NCBI GenBank assembly: GCA_032622095.1
Contig: CP136066.1
Coordinates: forward strand, 102,695,319 to 102,759,318
Direction of reading: 5' to 3'
Source: Siphonodentalium dalli
Lineage: Eukaryota; Mollusca; Scaphopoda; Gadilida; Siphonodentaliidae
Length of the DNA stretch: 64,000 nucleotides
Both the position numbers and the translations under genes were made by a program. Below are positions 53,401 through 57,663 of this stretch, one piece after another (positions within the stretch are counted from its first letter, which is position 1; each line of letters begins with the position of its first letter). The notes below the pieces were generated by a model, which was not told where the DNA came from, ran no database searches, and saw only the letters and a list, made by a program, of their open reading frames with translations.

Positions 53401-56067
53401 GGTGATGAATTATAGTAGTTTATTCAAATTTTATGGCATAAATTGTTATTAAAACCGTATATACTATAAAAAATTAATGACTCGAAAATTAAGTGGGCCT
53501 TTAAACAAAGTCACAATTGCATTTAGGCTCATCTCATACTCGTCCATTCAGCGATATTCTACTGCGCAGTTTGTTATAGCCTCCAGTATTTATTGAGCGT
53601 TATACCCCCAACTGTTATAATTCGCCTTTAGCAGGCGTACTCTTGCCTCAGATTATTGAGATATTAGGTCACACATAATCACATTAAATCGCATCGTAAC
53701 ATAGCAATTGTGTGGGCTCCTTGGCGTGAATATGTAATGAGAAATAAGGTCATACGTAATGACATTAAACTCAAGAAAACCCTCGAAAACAAAACAAAAT
53801 CACATTTAATGTTTTACGTTATTTCCTTCATAAAAAGAATCTTCGTGATAATGAACCCTCTCGTTACTTTAGAATATAGAATTAACCTTAAAATAAAAAA
53901 AATCTTTGGAACACAGAACCTTCGGAATAACGAACCTTCGGATTGGTGAACCTTCGGAATAGCGAACATTCAGAGAAATTTCGGAATAGTGGACCTTCGG
54001 GATAGTGAACCTTCGGAATAGAGCCATGCCCCCCAATATTCATATTATATGCCCAGAGTTCAAAGGTATGGACCCATAAAATTCTAAACTTGGCCCTTAA
54101 AATAATGAACTCCAAATTGGAGCACACACAGAACACCACTTAAGTCAACTGAACCTATGTCATGTCCCAATGCGGGAGGGTCCATATATACCACAACATT
54201 CATAGTATATGCCAAGAATTCAAAGGTATGGGCCCACGTAATGACATAAAATCTCAAGAAAACCAGCGAAAACAAAACAAAATCACATTTAATGTTCTAA
54301 GTTAAGTTATTTCCTCCTGTATCTGTATCGGTGTGCGCGCACACTCCATATAAAGAATCTTTGTGAAAATGAACCCTCTCAAATTAGTCTCAATACTTTA
54401 AAATATAGAATTAACCTAAAAATAACAAAAACCTTCGGAATAGAGAACCTTCGGAATAGCGGACCTTCGGGATAGCAAACCTTCATAATAGAAGCATGTC
54501 CCCACAATTACACCGGTGACGTAAACACATGTGCCAATCTTAGTTGTACTCTCGTAATTATCGGTACGATGAAACGGTGACGGAATCTGACGAGGTTTGC
54601 CGAATGTACAATCACCCAGTGAATTATCGATCGACCATGCGATACAAAAAAACCAAAAGCTATAAACACCACACTACGGTGGCGTAATGACATTCGCGAT
54701 AACTTGGGTAGAGCAATGTATCAACCAGTATCAACAACAACAAAATGACTGGCTGTGTTGTGTATCGTCGAGAGTTTGGGGGGGGGGGGGGGGCTACGCT
54801 GACAGACAACTAGTTGGGAAAGTAATTAAAATGAAGTCATAAATGAGATAATAATAAGTTTAATATTTCGAGATATATGTATTGCGTATTTTCGTGGTTT
54901 CTCCTTTTTCTGTTCAATGTCCATTTCTTCTTCGGTCGTCTTCCAAATGATCGCCTTAGAAACTTCGTAGTAAAGTCTGAGTTAAAATATTGAACATTGA
55001 GATTCTGTTGGTCCTCGTTCTGTTCAAGAATTGGTGCAATTAAGAGCCTCTCCCTTTTGGGAATTTCCAATCTTGTTAACTTTCATTTCGTCCACCCAAT
55101 ATATCGCATTGGGTTAAAATTTCAAACTGAAACTTGTGTATATATAGGCCTGTTCAATACATTAGAATAATATATGATCATATATACACGATCGCTTTGC
55201 TAAAGAAAAGGGTTCCAACTTCTTATATCAAGAAAATTACAGCCTAAACATCCGAGATGTTGATATGACGATTAGAAATAGAAAATAGCTAAAACTCCAT
55301 TTACGTCCATTTAAACCATTAGTCTAATTACTCCAACAAACTTCTAGTATGACTCGACTGAGATTCCAGTTCCCTATACTTTTGACATTCTATACAGGTA
55401 TACGCATTGTTGATAAGTATAATAATTATCTCCCGTGAATACCGTACACGGCCGGCCCGGGTGCTGCATCGGAAGGACGAATCCTCTCTTCTATAATATT
55501 CGGAAATTGTGGGGGGGGGGGGGGGGGGGTCACGGGTTCCTGCATTAATTGCACTGCGGTGAAAGATATTTTGTTACTGTCGGAGATAATTTAAATGTAT
55601 ACAGCATACACTCACCTCTGCAGTGTTGTTTCTTTATTTCTGTTTGAGTTCTAAATTTTTTCAAGCGATTATAATGCTTACGATAAATATTGCTCTTCAC
55701 ATCACAGAATGAAGAATAAGCTTCGACAAACCTGAAAAAGAAGATCATTGAAAAGAGCGTTGAATTTTGGATACCGACTTATAATATATATATTATACAG
55801 ATATTCACAATTACTATATAAAATTTTAAAATTATGTGGTCAACTTCGCCAATATAACATAATATATAAGTTAAATAGTCGCCCAAGAAGTCTGATGCCT
55901 ATGCGCAGTTTTAAATTTGTTATTCTCACTAAAATTATATTTTCGCCGTCAGCTGAAAACATTTATCACTAAGTTAACTGACTAATATATAAATTAATAT
56001 AATTATATACTTACATTTCGCCTTCCATCTCTTTTATTCGAGGATTAAAATGCAAAACCTCGGCCAT
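5425..56067 (-). CDS. 15-exon gene for a giant low-complexity protein with an N-terminal BAR-like helical domain
   Basis: The spliced CDS joins minus-strand exons 56067-56015, 55731-55616, 31792-31672, 30242-30137, 29061-28885, 26047-25947, 25698-25584, 24914-22538, 19865-18648, 16611-16207, 15092-10017, 8529-8235, 6783-6380, 6134-6039 and 5480-5425. Every junction is GT-AG, all phases match, and the total of 10,716 nt is divisible by three (about 3,571 aa). Residues 1-263 are predicted helical, strongly basic and without low complexity. The rest is disordered, Ser/Thr/Lys/Asp-rich and repetitive. The N-terminal length and charge resemble BAR-superfamily membrane-curvature domains, but I see no diagnostic motif, so this is inference. 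Lys/Arg clusters could be nuclear-localisation or microtubule/nucleic-acid-binding segments. Extra phase 1-1 exons inside the 23.8 kb second intron cannot be excluded. The gene is not recognised by name. Confidence 0.82.
5722..5971. repeat. MITE family A, copy 3 (in the last intron)
   Basis: The terminal inverted repeats are visible: CCCTTTCAATACTAGA at the left and TTTAGTATAGAAAGGG at the right. The internal palindrome is partly deleted. It lies between exons 14 and 15 of the giant gene. Confidence 0.75.
6039..6134 (-). CDS. Exon 14: short basic exon
   Basis: It encodes residues 3522-3553, including NRSRRKSKNMFQSMLHSLRA. The acceptor is TTTCTTTCACAG|CAT and the donor AGAGCAG|GTATGTG, phase 1-1. 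It is too short to appear as a long open frame; the evidence is the strong splice sites and frame continuity between exons 13 and 15. Confidence 0.75.
6380..6783 (-). CDS. Exon 13: His/Cys/Arg-rich region
   Basis: It encodes residues 3387-3521. The acceptor is CAATTTTCAG|ACA and the donor CACCAAT|GTGAGTATT (phase 2 in, phase 1 out). The composition is odd: many His, Asn, Thr and Arg, a CMCRHC cluster near 6680-6700, and a tandem RCQDP-type repeat (SHCQDPRYSTSRCQDPSHQC) just before the donor. These could bind metal, but the spacing matches no zinc-finger class I know. Confidence 0.75.
6784..8234. other. Intron 12 (between exons 12 and 13)
   Basis: It holds MITE A copy 4 and, at about 7420-8050, a cluster of short direct and inverted repeats: two copies of TATATAATAAAACAC followed by CTGCCTTGGGGT, several GCCTGCTxATGTC blocks, and a local inverted pair around 'gacagcaagcatg/cttgctgttc' near 8000. 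No gene is supported. Confidence 0.5.
6854..7124. repeat. MITE family A, copy 4 (best TIRs)
   Basis: It is about 270 bp long. TIRs are CCCTTTCTATACTAAATA and CTCAGTATAGAAAGGGG, and the central palindrome is built on AATAAGTT/AACTTATT. It has no coding capacity and lies in the intron between exons 12 and 13. Confidence 0.78.
8235..8529 (-). CDS. Exon 12: basic helical segment near the C terminus
   Basis: It encodes residues 3289-3386 plus two bases. After an acidic Ser/Gln stretch comes a less repetitive segment (SLLEEVKRKITLPGYHSVKK onwards). Then follows a very basic helix of the type DYQKHKARKKERKKMRD. The acceptor is GTCCTTCACAG|CTG and the donor ATGAACAG|GTGGGT (phase 1 in, phase 2 out). 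The relatively ordered composition suggests a second small folded or helical element. Confidence 0.8.
9338..9534. repeat. Near-perfect hairpin element
   Basis: The arms pair AATAATCGACTCCTTTTAAT with the inverse near 9500-9525, and AGCAGAATTATGGGTATTTC with its inverse ending near 9500. The loop is near 9425-9450. It is a foldback MITE in the intron between exons 11 and 12. Confidence 0.75.
9535..9672. repeat. Second hairpin abutting the first
   Basis: TAGTCCACCAAAGTAGACTG pairs with AGTCTACTTTAGTGGACTA, and the interior ATATTTGGACATTTATGACT pairs with GTCGTAAATGTTCAAATAT. It abuts the preceding hairpin directly. Confidence 0.72.
9836..9988. repeat. MITE family B, copy 2
   Basis: It has CACTTTCATGACAGGAGC at the left and CATGGAATGGTTAA at the right, with an internal inverted TTCTCTTATATATGC/GCATATATAAGAGAA. 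It ends only about 28 bp from the exon 11 donor. Confidence 0.72.
10017..15092 (-). CDS. Exon 11: 5,076-nt exon for a repetitive Ser/Thr/Lys/Asp-rich region
   Basis: It encodes residues 1597-3288. The true exon begins at GAATYPSTGDVP; the upstream frame with an ATG at 15147 is intron read-through. It contains a diverged basic module (SSKVANSIKKSYKLQNIARK, then LFGDSKKRK). Then come about nine ~40-residue repeats with the core KAASDTTAKLRKFRKS (14610-13770), a tandem pair around VPAVITSxMETEDAVTMSEA, and a pair around GSVVTDAKxMSAS. The motif S-G-I-x-V-D occurs three times. The acceptor is CCTTTCCAG|GTG and the donor GGCAG|GTGTGT, phase 1-1. It is predicted almost wholly disordered, with short basic helices in each repeat. 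Confidence 0.88.
15372..15481. repeat. Short hairpin element
   Basis: AACAACACAGGTCCCTGGGG and AATTACTAAAATACCAATAT pair with TATTGGTATTTTAGTAATTT and CCCCAGGGGCCTGTG. It lies in the intron between exons 10 and 11. Confidence 0.75.
15905..16094. repeat. MITE family B, copy 3 (left end truncated)
   Basis: It carries GGAGCCTCACATATATAAG, TATTGTTAGGACAATG and TTTCAGGAAGCTC. It lies in the intron between exons 10 and 11. Confidence 0.65.
16207..16611 (-). CDS. Exon 10: short duplicated basic-module exon
   Basis: It encodes residues 1462-1596. It contains SSKVIKSKNSKLQKMARRLF followed by GAKKEKGKKNKK, clearly paralogous to modules in exons 9 and 11, then an acidic Ser/Thr spacer. The acceptor is TTCTTTTAG|GCAC and the donor AAAGTG|GTAGGT. 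It is phase 1-1 with a donor context identical to that of exon 9. It looks like a duplicated cassette exon. Whether it is alternatively spliced cannot be seen here. Confidence 0.84.
17662..18010. repeat. 30-bp minisatellite
   Basis: About 11-12 tandem units of consensus CCCTGGTTAGTCACCCTCTA plus about 10 further bases (GGCTGGAC or TGCTGGTC types). The units read through as a Pro/Leu/Ser/His-rich frame that is not a gene. It lies in the intron between exons 9 and 10. Confidence 0.85.
18288..18593. repeat. Family D foldback, copy 1 (with central extra sequence)
   Basis: The outer arms pair GTGTCTGACATTTACAGAAT with ATTCTACAAATGTCAGACAC. The inner part carries CCCAGAGGGTGAA and TTCACCCTCTGGG. 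Other copies are listed separately. Confidence 0.7.
18648..19865 (-). CDS. Exon 9: disordered region with one copy of the basic SKNSK-LF module
   Basis: It encodes residues 1056-1461. The first part carries a basic stretch (KTRAKMKKMSKTKDRSTKIK). The middle contains SKGIKSKNSKIQKMKQRLFS followed by a long Lys/Arg run (about 19010-19105 in the DNA), a likely NLS-like segment. The end is acidic. The acceptor is TCGTTGTAG|ATAC and the donor CACCTG|GTAGGT, both phase 1, so skipping it would keep the frame. The Lys run precedes a Ser-Glu-rich spacer, as in exon 10. Confidence 0.84.
20271..20394. repeat. MITE family B, copy 4
   Basis: It is a compact copy from TTAACCATTTCTGG to GGAGGGGTTAA with the TTCTCTTATATATGC palindromic core. 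It lies in the intron between exons 8 and 9. Confidence 0.7.
21442..21545. repeat. Family D foldback, copy 2
   Basis: GCAGAATGAGGTCCCCATAG at the left pairs with CTGGGGACCTCATTCTG at the right. It is a short, decayed copy in the intron between exons 8 and 9. Confidence 0.65.
22102..22222. repeat. Family D foldback, copy 3
   Basis: GCTGAATGAGGCCCATAGGA at the left pairs with CCTCTGGGGACCTCAGCATG at the right. Located 316 bp from the exon 8 donor. Confidence 0.62.
22538..24914 (-). CDS. Exon 8: acidic, repeat-containing disordered region
   Basis: It encodes residues 264-1055. It opens with DAEDFFQRNSEWLSTMDPKA, so the first in-exon Met at 24869 is not the true start. Repeats seen: two ~65-residue copies containing SEDDIPWFM and KSSDEKRSLSKDARDKKK; three SWDS-acidic motifs; two copies of TSLDDLLQEFA followed by IVGxAI; and four copies built on LEDRDIDSLLDELGADKAT. 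The last two sets are short acidic amphipathic helices with LLxE/F cores, a form that often serves as a docking peptide; this is inference. The acceptor is CATGTAG|GAT and the donor TAAAG|GTAAAT (phase 0 in, phase 1 out). Confidence 0.85.
24947..25171. repeat. MITE family B, copy 5
   Basis: It runs from TTAACCTTTTGATG to AAAAAGGGTTAA, with TACAAGGTCAAGGTAAATAT and TATTCTCTTATATAT internally. It lies just upstream of exon 8. Confidence 0.72.
25584..25698 (-). CDS. Exon 7: end of the folded N-terminal domain
   Basis: It encodes residues 225-263 (DYGLAELETCMNVVAQFNTP onwards, ending FPIFE). The acceptor is GATTCACAG|GGAC and the donor TTTGAG|GTGAGA (phase 2 in, phase 0 out). The composition is typical of a folded protein, with few Lys/Ser runs. 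It marks the boundary before the low-complexity region coded by exon 8. Confidence 0.82.
25947..26047 (-). CDS. Exon 6: C-terminal helix of the N-terminal domain
   Basis: It encodes residues 192-224 (QTGQMKNEWRTAHEGIIKQI onwards). The acceptor is TTTGTAG|CAA and the donor GTCAG|GTAAAA (phase 0 in, phase 2 out). It continues the helical, non-repetitive part of the protein. The intron upstream of it (26048-28884) carries the CTTAAG palindromes and two transposon-like elements. Confidence 0.8.
26196..26417. repeat. CTTAAG palindrome array, part 1
   Basis: Seven consecutive units of the form ATTGCGCTTAAGCGCAAT followed by TAGATxTTCCTT spacers. Each unit is itself palindromic about CTTAAG, with minor variation. 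It lies in the intron between exons 5 and 6. Confidence 0.85.
26551..26731. repeat. CTTAAG palindrome array, part 2
   Basis: Six more units of the same kind, separated from part 1 by ~135 bp of unique sequence (26418-26550). It directly abuts the TGCCCCCGAC-ended element. Confidence 0.85.
26732..27601. mobile_element. TIR element with internal tandem repeats (TGCCCCCGAC type)
   Basis: It begins TGCCCCCGACTTGAAGTCGG and ends GGTCGGGGGCA. The interior has four or five tandem copies of a block starting GTCCGTCCGTACAAACATTT and containing GTTCAGCAACCGCTGGGCAG, AGAGCAGCATGGGGGAACAG and CAGAGTTATGGCCC. The block reads through in frame, which explains the long plus-strand frames here; there is no transposase. 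Such non-autonomous elements are common in lophotrochozoan genomes (general knowledge). Confidence 0.75.
27903..28451. repeat. Degenerate relative of the preceding element
   Basis: It contains 'gtttctggatgataactttagtt' and 'ccatttttgccagagttatgg' type blocks repeated about three times at ~150-bp spacing, without clear TIRs. No protein is supported. Confidence 0.55.
28452..28821. repeat. 370-bp foldback MITE adjacent to exon 5
   Basis: The ends are TTAAAGGTACTCAATCCGAT and ATTGGATTGAGTACCTTTAA. Further in, AGTCGAGGAGAGGAACCCAC pairs with GTGGGTTCCTCGACTTG and AGTGATTAGATATCGATGTT with AACATCGATATCTAATCACT. It ends 64 bp from the exon 5 donor. Confidence 0.85.
28885..29061 (-). CDS. Exon 5: basic helix and loop of the N-terminal domain
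   Basis: It encodes residues 133-191 and starts KLKSRMAKKESLHKKLMLKK, followed by a Leu/Lys-rich helix ending near NPAKEVFLE. The acceptor is TGCTTCAG|AAA and the donor CTGGAG|GTAAGT. The exon is phase 0 at both ends and exactly 59 codons. It is the only symmetric phase-0 exon in the gene. Confidence 0.82.
29262..29967. repeat. MITE family B, copy 6, split by an insertion
   Basis: The left half ends at about 29440 (TATTCTCTTATATAA) and the right half resumes at about 29899 with TATGTGAGGCTCCC. The ~460-bp insert contains a long hairpin (29725-29895). Confidence 0.68.
29725..29895. repeat. Long hairpin element inserted in MITE B
   Basis: The left arm includes ATCGAACTCGTTGCGGACGG and ATATTTCGCTCGAGC. 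The right arm is the inverse, with CTCGCGAAATATATCC and CATCCGCAGCTCGTTCG. The outer parts pair ACAGAACACAACTTGCAT with GCGCGTTGTGTTCTGT. No coding capacity. Confidence 0.75.
30137..30242 (-). CDS. Exon 4: lysine-rich helical segment
   Basis: It encodes residues 97-132, with the core QLDAEKKHFGKKFKNVLKTF. The acceptor is TTCTTCAG|AT and the donor AAAAG|GTGAGG (phase 2 in, phase 0 out). The dense Lys spacing with Phe and Leu at helical intervals suggests a positively charged amphipathic helix. This is the best argument for a membrane-binding BAR-like fold, though it would also suit a generic coiled coil. Confidence 0.8.
30912..31068. repeat. Family D foldback, copy 4
   Basis: TGCAGAATGAGGTCCCAAGA at the left pairs with TCTGGGGACCTCATTCTGCA at the right. 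It lies in the intron between exons 3 and 4. Confidence 0.68.
31208..31345. repeat. Family D-like foldback, copy 5
   Basis: CTGATCCCAGGTCTTCCATA at the left pairs with CTATGGGAGACCTAGGATCA at the right. Inner arms GCAGAATGAGGTTCCCAGAG and TTTGGGAACCTCATTTTGCT are the family core. Confidence 0.68.
31672..31792 (-). CDS. Exon 3: helical N-terminal domain, continued
   Basis: It encodes residues 57-96 plus two bases, beginning AVFTDVEESFLKYLTAS once the split codon is formed with exon 2. The acceptor is TTTTGCAG|CTG and the donor ATCAA|GTGAGT. Phase 1 in and phase 2 out agree with both neighbours. It is a mixed-charge predicted helix without low complexity. Exons 2 and 3 fit directly in frame across the long intron. 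Confidence 0.8.
32161..32991. mobile_element. Element F, copy 1: AGCTCAACTT TIRs with ~158-bp internal repeats
   Basis: The left end AGCTCAACTTACTTTGTAAG and right end CCAAGTTGAGCTACAG are inverted. It holds about four internal units, each with GCGCGGGCTACAGGTC, ATGAAATTTGTCATG, GGGAACGAGTCATTTTGGGG and GCAGCCATCTTGGATTT. No coding capacity; frames here are repeat translations. Confidence 0.75.
33712..33980. mobile_element. GTCCCCGA-ended element, short copy
   Basis: It begins GTCCCCGAACGTTC and ends GTTGTCGGGGGAC. The internal block (GGGGGACTATAGAAACGGGC; AACATGTATATAGATGACGG; AAAGCGGCATCGACTTGCCA) matches the copy at 56530-57222, but there is only one internal unit. Confidence 0.72.
34010..34235. 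repeat. Right-arm remnant of the large foldback family
   Basis: It contains ATGATGGATGTCATATCTTG and AATGAGTGGGGTGAAGTTGT, diverged versions of the right arm near 47590 and 50020. Isolated fragment. Confidence 0.5.
35473..36452. mobile_element. Element F, copy 2
   Basis: The left end is AACTCAACTTTACTTTGTTA and the right end GAAGTTGAGCTACAGTTTCA. It holds about five diverged ~160-bp units of the same consensus as copy 1. Confidence 0.72.
36690..39840. mobile_element. Partial copy of the large foldback element (G') with its minisatellite
   Basis: It starts with CACTCATTTTCTTCCTTATT and AAGATGGCGTCAACATGGCC, has the 'cttttcaggtttg...ggtgtttattgttttg' block twice (37310 and 39540), and carries a ~1.75 kb array of ~40-bp units such as GTGACTATATGGTCATGGGT plus GTATACA. 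The tyrosine/threonine/histidine-rich open frames on both strands come from this array. Confidence 0.65.
37961..38111. repeat. Family D foldback, copy 6 (almost perfect)
   Basis: A 151-bp palindrome with ~72-bp arms and only a few mismatches. It contains TGTCATTTGCAGAATGAGGT and its inverse. It is inserted inside the ~40-bp minisatellite of the large element at 36.7-39.8 kb, so it is a recent insertion. Confidence 0.85.
40104..41603. repeat. 1.5-kb foldback made of TCATCG / CGATGA trinucleotide arms
   Basis: The left arm (about 40189-40735) is TCATCATCGTCGTCG-type and the right arm (about 40990-41540) is its inverse. Flanks also pair: AAGAACTAAAATTGGACAAA with the inverse of GTCCACTTTTCGTTCTTAAA, and TTACAACTAAACTAATCATC with the inverse of GATTGAAGTTTAGTTGTAAC. 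Asp/Met/Thr-rich frames on both strands are translations of the arms. Confidence 0.8.
44636..45850. other. Insert splitting the right-arm minisatellite
   Basis: It begins AACAAGAAAACCATAGTCAG, a 5' block also found at 51836 and 52529, and ends just after ACACCACCTTGTGGTGT. It contains a hairpin at 45332-45406 (ATCGCGACTCTGCTCGTTTT pairs with ACGAAACGAGTCGAGTCGCG). Nothing coding is supported. Confidence 0.5.
45332..45406. repeat. Hairpin
   Basis: ATCGCGACTCTGCTCGTTTT followed by CGTGATCATAGG pairs with CCTATACGACCACGAAACG and AGTCGAGTCGCGAT. Confidence 0.65.
47635..49972. mobile_element. Element F, copy 3 (longest), nested in the large foldback
   Basis: It begins TAGCTCAACTTTACTTTGTA and ends AAGTTGAGCTACAGTGTC, with about 13 tandem ~158-bp units. 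Alternating unit variants (GCTACAGGTC, GCCACAGGTC and GCTGCAGGTC types) show higher-order duplication of blocks of about 4 units. It sits precisely inside the right arm of the foldback element, between 'gcggccacctttt' and 'cttgttaacattgc'. Confidence 0.8.
50676..51680. repeat. GTGATATCAC palindrome array with inverted borders
   Basis: About 1 kb of dozens of copies of TTTGTGATATCACAAA-like 10- to 16-bp palindromes separated by ATTCG/AATGA spacers. The left border reads GGCGCCGTTCTTCTATTTAT and TACCTATTTAGTGATATCAC. The right border, and an internal one near 51115-51155, is the inverse ending AGAACTGCGCCCCATA or AGAACGGCGCCCCATA. It looks like a foldback element expanded internally. Confidence 0.85.
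51836..51905 (+). repeat. AACAAGAAAACCATA repeat, copy 2
   Basis: It contains AACAAGAAAACCATATAGTC, AGAAATGGTAACGCC and AAGATCATATATTATTAGCC. Copies 1 (44636) and 3 (52529) share the order. It may be an end of a SINE-like or larger element. Confidence 0.55.
52529..52620 (+). repeat. AACAAGAAAACCATA repeat, copy 3
   Basis: AACAAGAAAACCATAGTCAG, AAATGGTAACGCCACCAAG and TATTATTAGCCATAAATATA, nearly identical to copy 1. Confidence 0.6.
52780..53310. repeat. ~140-bp tandem repeat with GGTCAAGGTCA core
   Basis: Four units, each with TTGACC, AAGGTCAAGGTCAGGTC or a close variant, CACGATTTGACCCGTTCAAA, a C-rich stretch and CCATAGGTATCAAATTTCGT. TCAAGGTCA matches the extended half-site bound by ERR/NR5A nuclear receptors (general knowledge), but repetition inside an element suggests coincidence unless tested. 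Confidence 0.75.
53730..54510. repeat. Direct duplication with CTTCGGAATAG repeats
   Basis: The block 53735-54060 (CGTAATGACATTAAACTCAA, AAAACAAAATCACATTTAAT, then several GAACCTTCGGAATAG units) recurs diverged at 54236-54500. The short units are 14-16 bp and imperfect. Confidence 0.6.
55616..55731 (-). CDS. Exon 2: helix-rich N-terminal domain
   Basis: It encodes residues 18-56, beginning FVEAYSSFCDVKSNIYRKHY. The acceptor is CTTTTTCAG|GTTTG and the donor CAGAG|GTGAGT (phase 2 in, phase 1 out). The segment is amphipathic and rich in Lys, Arg and aromatic residues, as expected for the first long helix of a BAR-like domain. It is separated from exon 1 by a 283-bp intron and from exon 3 by about 23.8 kb of repeats. 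Confidence 0.8.
56015..56067 (-). CDS. Exon 1 (start codon) of the giant BAR-like/disordered gene
   Basis: It encodes residues 1-17 (MAEVLHFNPRIKEMEGE) and two bases of the next codon. The start ATG at 56067-56065 sits in AATATGGCCG, with G at +4 and A at -3, a good animal initiation context. The donor is AT|GTAAGTAT (phase 2). The exon is too short to be found as an open frame and is supported by its perfect donor and by phase agreement with exon 2. An in-frame upstream exon would be needed to refute this start. Confidence 0.75.
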
Positions 56068-56139
56068 ATTTATTGTTAATTGTGCAAACTATTGGAATTA
56101 TCGTATTCTAAAATCCAACTAAATCAAACAATGGATAAT

Positions 56140-56199
56140 TGACGTCACCCTTATCCAAGACGTTGCTTGGAGCCTTATCCATGGGCAGCAATGACGTCG
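56140..56199. promoter_or_regulatory. Putative promoter module with two CRE-like and two GATA-type sites
   Basis: About 70-130 bp upstream of the exon 1 ATG lie a perfect TGACGTCA (56140-56147), a near-match TGACGTCG (56192-56199), and between them two copies of CCTTATCCA, each containing CTTATC, the reverse of GATAAG. No TATA box is evident. The symmetric order (CRE, GATA, spacer, GATA, CRE) fits a proximal promoter of the minus-strand gene. Binding by CREB/ATF or GATA factors is inference from motif identity. Confidence 0.4.
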
Positions 56200-56529
56200 T
56201 TGATTAATTTGCCCTAAAAGTTACCTCAGCTGGACAAGACTACGTTTAACTAAATAGGTGTGTGATGACGAACGTTTTCAGTCTAATGCATAACACGTTA
56301 GGCTGGCGAATTATACTCGATCTTACTTAAAGGCCGTATACTTGTGTATATATATCTTCAAGTTTTGAGTGTTTCTTGTGAGTGCATGGCATGCACTGGT
56401 CATTAGGTTTTTAAAATGGGTTTACGAATTAACATCATTAACTTAATTTCAACCTTTCGCAGATTTGAGAAAATCTCATGCCAAATGTCCATCATGAGCC
56501 CCATATTTGCATCCAATGTACAATTTATT

Positions 56530-57222
56530 GTCCCCCGAAAAATTAATTTTCGGGGGGACTATAGAAACGGGCTCCGTCCGTTCGTTCGTCGAGCCGTCCG
56601 TCCGTCCGTCACACTTTTGAGTAACTTCATGGTGTAATCATCTCCTCCTACAGATTTCATCCCAGAGATTTGAAACTTCATAATATTGTTGCCCATATAT
56701 TGAAGATGTGAAACATGTATATAGATGACGGAAAAAATATTTTTTGACAGAGTTATTAACCATTTTCGACTTAGAAAATTTCAACTTGTTTTATAATTTT
56801 CTGTATGAGGGTACCTTCATGGTGTAATCAACTCCTCTTACAGTTTTGATCGTAGATATTTGAAACTTCAGAGTATTGTTACCCACATATTGGAGATCTG
56901 CAACATGTATATAGATGACGGAAAAATTATTTTTTCACAGAGTTATTAACCCTTTTCGACTTAGAAAATTTCAACATGTTTTATAATTTTCTGTATGAGG
57001 GTACCTTCATGGTGTAATCAACTCCTCTTACAGTTTTGATCGTAGATATTTGAAACTTCAGAGTATTGTTACCCACATATTGGAGATCTGCAACATGTAT
57101 AATATATGACGGAATGTTTGTTTTTTTTACGGAGTTATTAACCCTTTTCAACTTAGAAAATTTCAACATTTTTTTTTATTTCTTTAACAAAGCGGCATCG
57201 ACTTGCCACGTTTTCGGGGGAC
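56530..57222. mobile_element. GTCCCCCGA-ended element with three internal units
   Basis: The termini are GTCCCCCGAAAAATTAATTT and CACGTTTTCGGGGGAC. The interior has three ~180-bp units with CTTCATGGTGTAATCA, AACATGTATATAGATGACGG and AGAGTTATTAACCCTTTTCG. Non-coding and non-autonomous, it lies upstream of the giant gene's promoter. Confidence 0.78.
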
Positions 57223-57663
57223 ACTGTGGTATGCTGACCTTTTATTTGTGGTTATTATGTAATACATTTTGTACATAGGCCTATATATTCTAATATTTCA
57301 TTGCCAATAAAAAATCTAATTTATAGTTAGCATAACGCCTACCTGTTTGGGATAGGTTTTGATTTTTTTGGGGTTTTTTTTGCGTGATATTAAGAGGGTA
57401 TATATGTATTGCCTGAAGTGCTGCGTTAACTCGATTACTTGAGTATTAAAATTGTTTTTCTATTTTTTTTAAATGTATAAATGCCTGCCCGACTATTGAA
57501 CTCCACACTGAGTGATATGAGTTGTGGAAACCATAAATTGCTGGCTGTCATCTTTCTGTCTTTCAAGAATGTTCTAGTTAATTCGCAGTGATGGATTTAT
57601 TGTGTTTATAGTTTTAGTAACCCAGTGTATCCATATTCTATTCCATAGTGTTGTGACATTAAA

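Larger units (their letters stand above)
31793..55615. other. Intron 2, ~23.8 kb, almost entirely repeats
   Basis: The interval between exons 2 and 3 holds nested TIR, foldback and tandem-repeat elements listed individually. Parts not assigned are 33000-33700, 34260-35470 and 54500-55610, where I see AT-rich sequence, short homopolymers (G runs near 54779 and 55510) and no supported exon. Confidence 0.6.

Noticed and set aside
54837-55070. 77-codon minus-strand frame MEIPKRERLL onwards in intron 2
   Set aside because: Protein-like composition but no acceptor with a pyrimidine tract and no usable donor. Exons 2 and 3 already join in phase.
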